Below, in pieces: positions 1 through 9,593 of a stretch of 64,000 bases of DNA. Both the position numbers and the translations under genes were made by a program. The stretch lies in NCBI GenBank assembly GCA_025210525.1, contig JAOARP010000029.1, positions 1 through 64,000 on the forward strand, written 5' to 3'. Below the pieces are notes generated by a model. The model made no database searches and was not told the DNA's origin. It was given only the letters and a program-made list of their open reading frames with translations. Within the stretch, counting starts at the first letter, position 1, and every line of letters begins with the position of its first letter. This DNA comes from Marinisporobacter sp. (lineage in GTDB: Bacteria; Bacillota; Clostridia; Peptostreptococcales; Thermotaleaceae).

Positions 1-45
1 AACTCCATACCTGAAGATATCAGGCTGAAATCTGAATAAAATATC

Positions 46-89
46 AAAAGCATCACTTAACAAATATGATTTTGGAAAGTGATGCTTTT
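46..89 (-). terminator. Terminator after the McrB-like operon
   Basis: A perfect 13-bp stem (AAAAGCATCACTT against AAGTGATGCTTTT) with T-rich flanks on both sides. It lies just past the stop of the minus-strand McrB-like gene and could end transcription in either direction. Confidence 0.8.
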
Positions 90-137
90 ATTTTAATAAA
101 TTTGAAGCTTTATTTCTATGTGTATTAGGGTTTACGC

Positions 138-1955
138 TTACCTTTGTTTTATTTGAATGTCTATAGCATCTTCTCTTGATAATAAAGGTATATTATTTTG
201 GTCACATGGAATATTATTAAGATAGTTGCCCATTCTTTCAAAAATTCTAAATGATACCCCTTTTTGTCCATCATATTCATTAATAAGATCATGTAATCTA
301 TCTAAAAATTCTAATTCTTCTATTTTATAAGCAGATAAAGACTTTTTAGTATTATCTACCCATGAGCGATATTCAACTGTAGTATTAAAAAAATCTTGCG
401 GAAGATTTTCATCGATATTAGTTTTTTGTTTTAAATAATCTTGTTCTTCCTTCAATTTTCTTAAAGGCATTTTCTTTAGCGTAACAATATTAGCACGATC
501 TAATAATCTATCTGAAAAATCTTTTGTTGTCTCATCCATATTTACTGTTCCAACAAAAAGCACATTGTCCTTTATCTCAATATCAGGTGGATATTTCTCA
601 TTATTATGGCAAACAGCACCTCTTTCACTATATAATGTTAATTTACGATCTTCTTTTTTTTCAAGAAGAGATATAAAAGGAGCAAACCAGTGTTCTATTT
701 GAGATAAATTCATTTCATCAAAAACTACCATATGCATTGTTTCAGGTTTATTTCTCGCATTTATTAGAAAGTCAACTAAACCTGTTTCAGCAGGTACATA
801 TAAGCCACTCATAACATTTAAATATCCTAATACATCACCTGGTTCTGTATAAGCAGGACTAACAGGTAATATTAATAATGTTCTGTTATCCTCTGTCAGC
901 CCTAGTGACTTTGCATAAGATAATGCTAATTGAGTTTTTCCTGTTCCTGACATTCCTGCTATAATAGTAAGAAAATTAGTTTTTACACTCGTATGAAAGT
1001 TTACAAGATCACCTTTGTCATAACACAATTGTTTATGAGTTACATCTTCTTTAAGCTTATCTAGAAACTGAATTTCTGAACTATAATAATTATTATTCTC
1101 TACATAATCAAAAGTGTCTTCTTTATTTTGTTCATCATCGTCAAATAAATTTGCTCCCTCTGTTTCTATTCTATCTGTAACTGATTTCTTTATATATTCT
1201 CCATCCATAAATACTAAATGATTTGACGCTTTTACTAGGTGACCTTTCAAATCAGAACTATTTAAATCTATTTTAATTTTTTTTATATGGTTAGGTTGAT
1301 AATGAATCCATAATCGATCATTATCTTCTGGCTTATCCCACTTAAAAAATTCTGAATATAAGTAATCACCACAAATAATATATTCTGGTGGTAGCATTAT
1401 ATGATTATAGTCTCTTAGTAAGAAACTTTCTTCATTTTTTAACCTATTTTCAAAAGACTTTGCGTCCATATCTATCTTAGGAATGGGTACATAGTCATAC
1501 TCAGGAGATACATAAACATCTTGTTCTATACTTACAATTTCTAAATTTTTATATATTTTTTCTTTATCATTTTTATTTTTTATATTAAATCTCGGTCTAA
1601 ATAATATTACCTTTCCTTCTAATAGCTCCCTTAACTTTTCTATCTTCTCATTTATATTTGTAATATGTTTATATTCTACAGGTAAAAATGTTTGTTGATA
1701 CTGGTCAATTCCAATATATAAATTAGATAAATCCATTTCTTTAACAAAATCATCCCATTTTCTTACAGGTTCAGGTTTATAAGTTATGGGTTTTACATAA
1801 AATATACCTTCTGAACTATTATTAAAAACAGTTATTGATTTTTGATCTAATCCAATAGTAGGATAATCATCTTCATTCTCTGCTAATATACCTAATTGAA
1901 AACATGAATTACATTTATATAGATCATTTATCATCTCTTGTGTAAATAAACTCAC
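138..1955 (-). CDS. McrB-like AAA+ ATPase (AAA_5 type)
   Basis: A 605-residue protein. Its C-terminal half is an AAA+ module of the McrB/AAA_5 type: Walker A GMSGTGKT at residues 334-341, Walker B with VVFDEMN (D413, E414), and a downstream sensor-like GTVNMDETT. The first 320 residues match no domain I recognise and may bind a target or partner. The start is GTG directly after the TAA of the upstream gene, and its GGAGGG site lies inside that gene, so the two are translationally coupled. McrB proteins normally move along DNA with the McrC nuclease, but no McrC is present. I infer a defence-type motor; the function is not proven by sequence. Confidence 0.8.
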   Translation of the reverse strand: MSLFTQEMINDLYKCNSCFQLGILAENEDDYPTIGLDQKSITVFNNSSEGIFYVKPITYKPEPVRKWDDFVKEMDLSNLYIGIDQYQQTFLPVEYKHITNINEKIEKLRELLEGKVILFRPRFNIKNKNDKEKIYKNLEIVSIEQDVYVSPEYDYVPIPKIDMDAKSFENRLKNEESFLLRDYNHIMLPPEYIICGDYLYSEFFKWDKPEDNDRLWIHYQPNHIKKIKIDLNSSDLKGHLVKASNHLVFMDGEYIKKSVTDRIETEGANLFDDDEQNKEDTFDYVENNNYYSSEIQFLDKLKEDVTHKQLCYDKGDLVNFHTSVKTNFLTIIAGMSGTGKTQLALSYAKSLGLTEDNRTLLILPVSPAYTEPGDVLGYLNVMSGLYVPAETGLVDFLINARNKPETMHMVVFDEMNLSQIEHWFAPFISLLEKKEDRKLTLYSERGAVCHNNEKYPPDIEIKDNVLFVGTVNMDETTKDFSDRLLDRANIVTLKKMPLRKLKEEQDYLKQKTNIDENLPQDFFNTTVEYRSWVDNTKKSLSAYKIEELEFLDRLHDLINEYDGQKGVSFRIFERMGNYLNNIPCDQNNIPLLSREDAIDIQIKQR

Positions 1956-3320
1956 TTAAATCCCTCCATTTATTTTAAAGTATCCTATCTGTTCAATTAA
2001 GTTCTTACTATTTGATGCCAAAAATAAACTATTAGCTATGTTATTCTTTTTCGAAAAATTTTCTATTTTAGTAATAGTAGAAGTAGAAATACCTTGTCTT
2101 TGAATATAAATACGTTTTATATTATTTTGTATAAACTTTTCTTTCTGCTTTTCCCAATCCTCTGATGAAAAAATTAATACTTCTTTGTAAATTTCCTTTA
2201 CTAATTCATTCATACTCTTATTGGAACATATAACTGCAAAAGATGGTTGCGTTGCATATTCATCACTTAAACTTAAAATTACCTTTTTTAAATATTGGTT
2301 TTCTTTTTGTAGTTTATTTGCTTCTTCTTTTAAAATATTTGTATTAGCATTATAATTTTTTTTATAATTTAATAACTCTTGCTCATATTTATTTATTACC
2401 TCTTTTTTTTCTAAATTATATGTGTATAATAATTTCTCATTTTTTTGACATTCATCTGATATTGTCTTTAATGACTGTGAATACTTCTTTTTCCACTCAT
2501 TATTCTCATACTTTAATTCTTTATTTTGATGTTTTAAATTTTCTATTTGCTGTATCAATTCTTGAACTTGTTCTTTGCTTTCTGCATCCTCATTTAAACT
2601 TTGCTTCAATATCTTTATATTTTCAAATTGTTTATTTATTAGATAATTAGTTATTTTTGCTGCTAGAGTCATTCTAACTTCTATATTTTCTTCTGGGTGA
2701 GTGAGTAGATAAGCATAATCTAATAGCTCCGATGGATACTCTATGTTATCAACCATCAACTCATCTTGAAGCTCTAGAATATCCATCTCACAGACTTTCG
2801 TCATTAATGAATCTATTATAGTCTCTTCCTCTGGTGATAAATGATTTTTTATAAATTTAAATATATTAGCACCTAAAATCGAATTTTTCTTAATAAGATA
2901 TTGTTGTACATCTTCTTTTGTACTAAATAAATTTTCTAGATAAAATAAAGGTCTACCTTTTTGATAATTATCAACTAATTGAGGTAGTAATTCCTTTGTT
3001 GTTTTATTAAAATAAATTAGTGCATTAGCTAATCTTGCATAATTAGTAATTTTAGAATTTTCAGGATTAGCCATTAACTGAAAAAACTCTTTCTCTGAAA
3101 GTTTTTGATAATCACTATTTTTATACTTATTCAGTGTATATTCAAAAGGGTTTTTTAAACTTTTTCGTGTCTTTGTTGTTTGTTTTCTAAATATCTGTCT
3201 TAACTTAATTTTCTTAAATTGTAAATTTCCATTTTTAGAAGAATTTTTAAACCTTATAAGTATTTTATCTACTTCTTTTTCATCTAATAAGTTTATGAAT
3301 AGCTCTAATTCATTCATCAT
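1956..3320 (-). CDS. Coiled-coil protein paired with the McrB-like ATPase
   Basis: A 454-residue protein with a very basic N-terminus (residues 20-60), a helical middle and a long coiled coil at about residues 235-345. The last 90 residues form an alpha/beta domain (from VICSNKS to the end) that weakly resembles DUF2325. The first ATG of a tandem ATGATG follows a GAGGGG site. It is the first gene of a two-gene unit: its stop touches the start of the McrB-like gene. I do not recognise a nuclease motif. The conserved tight pairing suggests it is a sensor or effector for the ATPase, which is an inference from context only. Confidence 0.75.
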   Translation of the reverse strand: MMNELELFINLLDEKEVDKILIRFKNSSKNGNLQFKKIKLRQIFRKQTTKTRKSLKNPFEYTLNKYKNSDYQKLSEKEFFQLMANPENSKITNYARLANALIYFNKTTKELLPQLVDNYQKGRPLFYLENLFSTKEDVQQYLIKKNSILGANIFKFIKNHLSPEEETIIDSLMTKVCEMDILELQDELMVDNIEYPSELLDYAYLLTHPEENIEVRMTLAAKITNYLINKQFENIKILKQSLNEDAESKEQVQELIQQIENLKHQNKELKYENNEWKKKYSQSLKTISDECQKNEKLLYTYNLEKKEVINKYEQELLNYKKNYNANTNILKEEANKLQKENQYLKKVILSLSDEYATQPSFAVICSNKSMNELVKEIYKEVLIFSSEDWEKQKEKFIQNNIKRIYIQRQGISTSTITKIENFSKKNNIANSLFLASNSKNLIEQIGYFKINGGI

Positions 3321-3626
3321 CTTTCCCCTCTTTGTTTTTGTTAGTAGAGATCAACAGCACTATATATACATATATAATCAAAATATGTATATATATAGAT
3401 ATACATATATATTTTACCAACATATGTGTTAAAGTCAAAATAATTAACTACTTTCTAATAAATTTTTTATAGTATACAAGTCGAAATACTTACCATATAA
3501 CTAATACTCGAAATTTCAAAATATTCAACAAACCATCACTAAAGACATGATAAACTTTCACTTTGTAAACTATGAAATAAAGTTATCCATGGTTTTGACA
3601 TTTTATAATTTTCCCAACGAATAAAA
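3321..3626. other. AT-rich upstream region of the McrB-like unit
   Basis: About 300 bases with no gene. Positions 3356-3420 are an almost unbroken run of alternating TA/CATATA sequence that can form several hairpins. It precedes the minus-strand two-gene unit and presumably holds its promoter. No clear -35/-10 pair stands out. Confidence 0.5.
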
Positions 3627-3765
3627 AAGAAGATGCCCTAACATCCTCTTTCTCTCACAGGTAGTTCCTATTCTTTTGTCTCAAACGCTTTATTCCAAGG
3701 GGTCCCCTCCAAGGTATTCCTAGTGATATGTAGACCACTAGACATTTAGTAACATATTTCCAAAT
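3627..3765 (+). repeat. Dispersed repeat element, copy A
   Basis: It starts with a terminator-like hairpin (AAGAAGATG ... CATCCTCTT, 3627-3650). About 50 bases later comes a conserved block around GGGGTCCCCTCCAAGG (3700-3714). Further copies lie at 38254-38400, 39800-39880 and 53373-53510. On the minus strand, copies A and B keep the same reading frame (PWRG, then LRQKN and a stop), so the element may be the decayed 3' end of a gene. The tail at 3749-3800 also matches 27431-27480. Confidence 0.65.
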
Positions 3766-3978
3766 TTATCTATCATTATTTATGCTATTCCCCAGGAAAT
3801 GATAATTTCAAAATTATATCTACCTAAACTTTCTTTGTATTTATTTTATAACTAACAAAATACAACGTTATTTTACTATACCTATAGTTACTTTATTCAT
3901 TATGAAAAATTTCATACATGAAATTCTATAAATATCATTTTTGTAAGTCATCTGATATTTTAGCTCCCTCATTTTTGT

Positions 3979-4923
3979 TTAATTCATACTTGATTTAATT
4001 TTTTCAATATCTTCATTGCTTAAACCAGTCGCCCTTATAATCGTATCTATATCTATTCCCATTAATAATAAATTTTTTGCTATCTCTTTTGCTTTAACTT
4101 GTTTACCTTCTTCTTTCGTTTGTCTAAATTCTTCCTCTAGCCTTCTTCCTAAATTACTCATCATATCATCCACCTCCATATTGTTACTCTCTATCAAAAA
4201 CTCCAGTAGATGCTCTTTTTCTTCGTAGTTAAGCCTATTCTTAAATATATTTATAAGCCAATTTTTAAATACTTTTTCTTGTTCCTTATCAACACATTTT
4301 CTAATATATTTTCCTATTAACTTTAATCTCTGTATTATTTCTTCTTTTCCTCTATCTTGATCTAAAAGGAATACTGAACTTATTAAATTAGCTATATCTA
4401 ATAATTCTCCTTCTTTCATTCTATTTACATCAAATAGCATATATCGAAAATCTATAATATTTTCATCAAATAATTCATATCCGTTTAATACTTCTTTAAA
4501 GTTCCTTGCTGCTGTCCATTTATTTTTTCCATTATATAAAACAATAGGGACAATAGCTGGTAATTTGTAGTCTTTTCTTCTTTTAACTTTATCTTCTGTA
4601 TTCTTCAGTTCTTCTCTCCAAATTTCAGTCATATACATTAAAAGCCTTATAGGCATTCTGTAATCTACTTTTGATTGTAGTTCTAATAGTATATAAAATA
4701 TGATATCATTTCCATCTATATTTACTTTATAAACAATATCTGCTTCTTCCTCTTTAAAATCTTCTAATATAAATTCTTTATCTATTAGAATCAAGTTCTC
4801 TACATCTATTAAATTTACCCATTCCTTGTTTACGAAACTTCTTAAAAATTCAACAAAAGTTTTCTTATGAGAAAGAATATGCTTATATCCTAAATCATGT
4901 TCATTATTTATTTTATCCTGCAT
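3979..4923 (-). CDS. Rpn-family recombination-promoting nuclease / PD-(D/E)XK putative transposase
   Basis: A 314-residue protein. The N-terminal part has the Rpn/PDDEXK nuclease layout: NEHDLGYKHILS, then EADIVYKV, then the LLELQSKVDYRM segment with the conserved E-x-Q of this family. A DFRYMLFDVN segment follows near residue 180. The C-terminal 60 residues are charged and end with a degenerate helix typical of Rpn proteins (IDTIIRATGLSNEDIEKI). The length fits an intact member. A truncated relative lies at 38439-38865. Rpn proteins cut DNA and promote RecA-independent recombination, which may relate to the many rearranged fragments nearby. Confidence 0.85.
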   Translation of the reverse strand: MQDKINNEHDLGYKHILSHKKTFVEFLRSFVNKEWVNLIDVENLILIDKEFILEDFKEEEADIVYKVNIDGNDIIFYILLELQSKVDYRMPIRLLMYMTEIWREELKNTEDKVKRRKDYKLPAIVPIVLYNGKNKWTAARNFKEVLNGYELFDENIIDFRYMLFDVNRMKEGELLDIANLISSVFLLDQDRGKEEIIQRLKLIGKYIRKCVDKEQEKVFKNWLINIFKNRLNYEEKEHLLEFLIESNNMEVDDMMSNLGRRLEEEFRQTKEEGKQVKAKEIAKNLLLMGIDIDTIIRATGLSNEDIEKIKSSMN

Positions 4924-5018
4924 TTTAACACCATCTTTTTATTTAGATTATATCATATTCTTATATTATCCATTAAATTTTATTTAAATTAAACTTCAGT
5001 TTTATATATAGATTTTGA

Positions 5019-5279
5019 TTAAATTTTCCTTCCTACTCCCATGAATCTCTGTTCGATTACTTCAATTTCTTCATTGGAAGTGTGAAAGATATATAGTTCC
5101 CTTAATGGATTACTTAAATGTAAACTTTTATATTCTTTCCATGCATCCGTAGAATCAATATGATTCGATATGACTGCCATATCTTGAATAACTCTTTTAT
5201 TATCTATAGAATTAGCTTTCAAAGCTTCTACTAATACCCATGTGTCAGCATATTGTTTTCTTACATCATGCCATTTCAT
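5019..5279 (-). CDS. Small conserved hypothetical protein
   Basis: An 86-residue soluble protein beginning MKWHDVRKQYADTW with a good AGGGGA ribosome site. I recognise the pattern from many Firmicutes, where such genes often sit beside a retropepsin-like aspartyl protease. No intact partner is adjacent here, but a decayed protease gene of that type lies at 27440-27711. No catalytic motif is visible. Confidence 0.6.
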   Translation of the reverse strand: MKWHDVRKQYADTWVLVEALKANSIDNKRVIQDMAVISNHIDSTDAWKEYKSLHLSNPLRELYIFHTSNEEIEVIEQRFMGVGRKI

Positions 5280-5423
5280 AAAATCCCCTCCAATCAGGAA
5301 GTTTTATTTGTTAGTTTTATCATATCATAATTTCTACACTTCAATTCTAACTTCTCATCATACTCCAAATAAAGTATTCAAAAGCTTTATAATTGAAAAA
5401 GCTCCTCATATCAAACATAAACA

Positions 5424-5468
5424 AGAGCTAAATCATCACTTTTCAAAGTCAGTTGATATTTTAGCTCT
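5424..5468 (-). terminator. Hairpin downstream of the LysR gene
   Basis: A 9-bp perfect outer stem (AGAGCTAAA against TTTAGCTCT) with further imperfect pairing inside. The right arm and about 45 following bases repeat the sequence at 3947-3998 just past the Rpn gene, so this is also a small dispersed repeat. It lies between the convergent-side end of the LysR gene and the small hypothetical gene. Confidence 0.5.
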
Positions 5469-5523
5469 CTCATTTTGTTTAATTTATGTTTTATACATTG
5501 TTTATTAATACTCTATCTTTTTC

Positions 5524-6423
5524 TTACTCATCTAATCCTATGAAATCACGAATGTAATCTATCAACACATTATTTTTCCCATTTCTTTTATCCATTTCAT
5601 TCTGAACAATGCATACATCATAGAAGTAATCTTCTATAAGAGGGATATACGTTATCTCTTTTCGATCAAGATATGTACAAACCTCTTGAGTTGCAAAGGT
5701 AATTCCCATATCTTTTTCAACAAGGTCCATTATCATGGATAGGTTATAATAGTTTGTATATGTCTGGATTTCAAGATCAATTCCTGCATTCTTCAAAACT
5801 TCATGTATCATTTTATATGGATACTCATTTGTGGCACTTGCTATCAATTTATTTCCTACCAAGTCACTCGTTGAAATCTTATCATGTGATGCTAGTGGAT
5901 TAGATTTACTCATCAGAACATACAGCTTTTCTTTGAATAATACATCATATGACAGCTTCGATGAACGCTTAGAAATCGGCGTATATTTTATAACAGCAAG
6001 ATCAAGTTGATTAGAAAGCATCATCTTCTCTAAATCCTCAATACTCTCCACTTTGATAATGTAATTGTCTTTACTATTGTTTGAGATAAAACTCATAATC
6101 GCATCATTGATAGGTGTAGTGTATGATAGCTTGTATAAACCGATGTAATGTGATAAAGCTTCTTGTGAATAATTTTTTAATTTAGAGATAAATAAATTGT
6201 ATTCACTTATAAGCATTGTTGAATCTCTTACAAACTTTACTCCAGTCGGCGTAAGCTCCATCCCCCTCTTACTCCTTATAAACAATTGTGTATTTAACCT
6301 TCCTTCGATAGCTTTGATACTTTGAGATAAACTCGGTTGAGTAATATTCAAGTATTCAGCTGCTTTCGTCAGGTTTTTAAAGTCAGCAACAGCTTTAACA
6401 TATAGAATTTCTCTAACCTCCAT
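5524..6423 (-). CDS. LysR-family transcription regulator
   Basis: A 299-residue protein. The winged helix-turn-helix is clear at residues 1-60 (KAVADFKNLTKAAEYLNITQ, then PSLSQSIKAIE). A periplasmic-binding-like effector domain fills residues 90-295. It is divergent from the GNAT gene at 6580, and their 156-base gap probably holds a shared operator. It is therefore a candidate regulator of that acetyltransferase. The effector is unknown. Confidence 0.9.
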   Translation of the reverse strand: MEVREILYVKAVADFKNLTKAAEYLNITQPSLSQSIKAIEGRLNTQLFIRSKRGMELTPTGVKFVRDSTMLISEYNLFISKLKNYSQEALSHYIGLYKLSYTTPINDAIMSFISNNSKDNYIIKVESIEDLEKMMLSNQLDLAVIKYTPISKRSSKLSYDVLFKEKLYVLMSKSNPLASHDKISTSDLVGNKLIASATNEYPYKMIHEVLKNAGIDLEIQTYTNYYNLSMIMDLVEKDMGITFATQEVCTYLDRKEITYIPLIEDYFYDVCIVQNEMDKRNGKNNVLIDYIRDFIGLDE

Positions 6424-6579
6424 ATTTCTCCCCTCACTTTATCATAAGTCGTACTTATGGATGTCATTATATATAACAATTATATTTTTGGCAAATTTAT
6501 GATTATAATAACAATAAGAAAAGTAATATACACATTTATCTTCATTTGTTGATAAAAAGAATTAAAAGGAGGAAATACA

Positions 6580-7146
6580 ATGCCAAATATCACTTATGAA
6601 AGTATTACATACAATAACATTGATTTCTTAGAAGGATTATGCAATCAATTGATGAAATTCCAAGCAGATCATGCAACCATACGTCCTGATATCATGGCAA
6701 GTATGAACTACAACAACAGATTGAAACCAGAGTATGCTACCACCTTGGAGAAACGCTTAATAGTGGCATTTGACAATGAAAGACCAGTAGGTTTTGCCTT
6801 TGCAACAGTCGGGAGCGTAACTGAAAAAAACATGAACAAAAAACCTGGTTGGACAGCAGAATTTGACGGTATAGGATTTTATCCAGAAAATTATAAAGTA
6901 CCAACAACCATTGGAACTTTCAAATTGCTTTACGTGGAAAATGAGTACAGAAAATATCGTATAGGTAGTCAATTGTCCAATATGATCATGGAATGGCTTC
7001 ATAGCCATGCGAATGTAGAAGATTTTTGGGTATATGTAGCAAACGGCAATGAAATTGTTGGCAAATTCTATGAAAAGTATGGTTTTATATTCAGCCATAG
7101 TGTCTTTAATGGGTTTATTCATGCATACTGTCAAAAGAAAAAATAG
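6580..7146 (+). CDS. GNAT-family N-acetyltransferase
   Basis: A 188-residue protein with the GNAT acetyl-CoA fold: LLYVENEYRKYRIGSQLSN (about residues 110-128) holds the V-x-x-x-x-R/Q-x-x-G/A-type motif A, and EIVGKFYEKYGF is motif B. AGGAGG is placed ideally before the ATG. It is divergent from the LysR gene. The substrate cannot be read from the sequence. Confidence 0.85.
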   Translation: MPNITYESITYNNIDFLEGLCNQLMKFQADHATIRPDIMASMNYNNRLKPEYATTLEKRLIVAFDNERPVGFAFATVGSVTEKNMNKKPGWTAEFDGIGFYPENYKVPTTIGTFKLLYVENEYRKYRIGSQLSNMIMEWLHSHANVEDFWVYVANGNEIVGKFYEKYGFIFSHSVFNGFIHAYCQKKK

Positions 7147-7154
7147 TAAAAATC

Positions 7155-7275
7155 CTAATTAACATCTTTCACAACATCATAACTATAACGTTCATATGAT
7201 AAATCTTCATCTGTACATGGCTGGCATCGATCAAACCAATTTTTCCATATTAAAGGAAGAGAAAGCGCATTTTAA
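7155..7275 (-). pseudogene. Coding-like fragment of unknown gene
   Basis: On the minus strand a frame of about 38 codons reads as plausible protein (PLIWKNWFDRCQPCTDED ... VVKDVN) before a TAG, but it has no start and is closed upstream. It looks like the 3' end of a lost gene. Confidence 0.25.
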
Positions 7276-7371
7276 CAAAAATTCACTTGAGCTATTACTT
7301 TTTTAGTTGAACCACAAATACCTACAATTTTTTTGTCATGATAAGCACCCCTATTAGTAAAAACAATTTAG

Positions 7372-7396
7372 AAGATCTGGGTTTATACTAGATCTT
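7372..7396 (+). terminator. Possible terminator between GNAT gene and ABC operon
   Basis: A 7-bp stem (AAGATCT/AGATCTT) followed by TTAAAA on the plus strand. It lies between two convergent units. The T-run is short, so the call is weak. Confidence 0.35.
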
Positions 7397-7420
7397 TTAA
7401 AATGTTTGAAATTTGCTCGT

Positions 7421-8689
7421 CTAATAAAACTGATTGTAATACTCTTTAAGCTCAACAATTCTATTGTTTAATCTAGATTCTTCAGCAGCGAAAGCCATCA
7501 TATGACTTTGTACAGAAACGCTAGCTGAAGTTAGCGTTTCTGTTTTGTTTGACAATATAGATGAAATAAAATCTTTCATTATTAATTTATCCGCCCCACC
7601 ATGAAAACCTGATACCTTCTTAGGATTTATAACTTTTATTTCATTTGTATCAAACAATTCAACTTGTATTTCATTTTTACTATCTACCGCTCGTATTTCT
7701 CCTTTAGTTCCCATGATCTTAAGGGTTCTATTTATATTATTTGTAAATGCACATAAATTAAAGGTTGCTGTAACGCCATTTTCAAATTCCAATATACTGC
7801 TTTGATGATCTACTACATTATTATCACAATTATACACACATCTGCCATAATCGCCTTCTTTAAGTGATTTTTTTACTTCCTTCATAGTTTGAATATCAGA
7901 TACTACAGTTGTTGGCCATTCACCAATATTTTCATAATATAATTTTAATGCTGAATAAGGACACTTTTTTTCTACTTTACAATCAATACATCTATCGCCT
8001 GAGCCTTTAGGCTTATTTTCTTTATGAAAATAGCTTAATTTCCCAAAGGAAGCAATCTTTATACAATTTTCCCCAACTAACCATAACAATATATCCATAT
8101 CATGACAACTCTTTTGAAGTATCAAGGGACTCGATAAATCACAGTTTCTCCAATTTCCTCTCACAAAACTGTGAGCAAAATGAAAATATCCAATATTCTC
8201 ATTATGTTGAATAGACATTAAATCTCCTATCTCTTTATTTTCAATAATGGCTTTAATTTCTGAAAATAAAGGATTATATCTTAAAACATGACAGATCATA
8301 AATATATTTTTATTTTGTTTTGCAATTTTCCCAAGCTCCATTACTTCATGGGGATCATTAGACATAGGTTTTTCAAGCAAAACATGATAACCTTTTTTTA
8401 ATGAAAGCTTTGCTGGTTTAAAATGCATTCTATCAGGAGTAGCAATAATTACTGCATCACAAAACTTTTCTTGTTTTAATAAATCTTCCCAAGTTTCAAA
8501 TTGATATTGAACGCCTATGTTATGCTTTTTTGAAAACTCTTTTCTTTTTAATTCATTTGGCTCTGCAACAGCTACAATCTCAACATCATCTGGATATTCA
8601 AGTGCATATTTTGCATAAGCATCCTTTCCTCGCTGTCCCCCTCCAATCACTCCAACTCTCACCTTTGACATATTTTCACTCCTATTCAT
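7421..8689 (-). CDS. Gfo/Idh/MocA-family NAD(P)-dependent oxidoreductase
   Basis: A 422-residue protein. The Rossmann site is VGVIGGGQRGKDA near residue 12, and LLEKPMSNDP near residue 105 is the family's catalytic-lysine motif. A middle segment carries CIDCKVEKKCPYSA and a further GRCVYNC, a cysteine cluster found in one subgroup and likely to bind metal. It is the last gene of a sugar ABC-importer operon, 30 bases after the permease. It probably oxidises or isomerises the imported sugar or inositol-like compound; the substrate is not determined. Confidence 0.85.
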   Translation of the reverse strand: MNRSENMSKVRVGVIGGGQRGKDAYAKYALEYPDDVEIVAVAEPNELKRKEFSKKHNIGVQYQFETWEDLLKQEKFCDAVIIATPDRMHFKPAKLSLKKGYHVLLEKPMSNDPHEVMELGKIAKQNKNIFMICHVLRYNPLFSEIKAIIENKEIGDLMSIQHNENIGYFHFAHSFVRGNWRNCDLSSPLILQKSCHDMDILLWLVGENCIKIASFGKLSYFHKENKPKGSGDRCIDCKVEKKCPYSALKLYYENIGEWPTTVVSDIQTMKEVKKSLKEGDYGRCVYNCDNNVVDHQSSILEFENGVTATFNLCAFTNNINRTLKIMGTKGEIRAVDSKNEIQVELFDTNEIKVINPKKVSGFHGGADKLIMKDFISSILSNKTETLTSASVSVQSHMMAFAAEESRLNNRIVELKEYYNQFY

Positions 8690-8719
8690 TAACTTTACTT
8701 TAAAGCGTTTATATCCTTA

Positions 8720-9586
8720 TTATTTCTTCACAGCTCCTGAAGATAAACCCGAAACGATGTACTTTTGAAATATTAAAGACAATAAAACTGGTGGTATACT
8801 TGCTATTACTCCAGCAGTACTCGTTAAAATATAATCTGTTCCAAATTTACTACTAAATTCCGTGATCAATACAGGCAGTGTCTTAGAAGAAGTTGTATAA
8901 GTGAAATTAAGAGCATAAAAAAACTCATTCCAAGACATAATAAATGCAAATATTGTGGTAGTAGCTATACCAGATGAAGATACTGGAAGAATAATCTTAT
9001 AAAAAGCTTGAAATCTATTACAGCCATCTACCAAAGCCGCTTCTTCTAATTCCCATGAAATCCCATCAAAATAGCCTTTCATAATCCAAATTATATAAGG
9101 TAAAATAAAAGATAAATAAACAATCACTAGCGTTAGTTTTTGATCCAATAATTTGAACTTTATCATAATCATATACATAGGAATAATAAGAGCTATTGAA
9201 GGAATCATCTGCAAAAACATGATGGAATTAAAAAAGAATAGCTTGCTTTTAAAATCAAATCTAGAGAAAGCATAAGCTGCTGGTACACCTATAAACATTG
9301 AAATCAATGTAACGAGTATTGAAACAATTGTACTATTTTTAAATGCAGTCATAAATCTTGAAGCAGCATCAGTAGTTTGATTAGATGATCCCAAAATAAT
9401 ATTTTTATAATTTTCAAAAGTTAAATGATTTGAAAATAACTTCAATGGAACTTCTAGTATATCTACTTTTTTAGACACACTAGATATTATAAGCCATATA
9501 TACGGCAACAAAACAGCTAACATAATCCCTATAACCATCAAATATAAAAGTATTTTTTTAATTGTTTTTTTCATTTTTATATTCAT
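8720..9586 (-). CDS. Carbohydrate ABC transporter permease (CUT1, MalG type)
   Basis: A 288-residue membrane protein with six hydrophobic segments. The EAA loop that contacts the ATPase is visible as EEAALVDGCNRFQAFYKIIL near residue 180, and the N-terminal part has the PYIWLIISSV MalG-type opening. It lies 7 bases from the partner permease. No ATPase gene is in the operon, so a shared MsmX-type ATPase probably energises it. Confidence 0.9.
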   Translation of the reverse strand: MNIKMKKTIKKILLYLMVIGIMLAVLLPYIWLIISSVSKKVDILEVPLKLFSNHLTFENYKNIILGSSNQTTDAASRFMTAFKNSTIVSILVTLISMFIGVPAAYAFSRFDFKSKLFFFNSIMFLQMIPSIALIIPMYMIMIKFKLLDQKLTLVIVYLSFILPYIIWIMKGYFDGISWELEEAALVDGCNRFQAFYKIILPVSSSGIATTTIFAFIMSWNEFFYALNFTYTTSSKTLPVLITEFSSKFGTDYILTSTAGVIASIPPVLLSLIFQKYIVSGLSSGAVKK

Positions 9587-9593
9587 GCATTCA

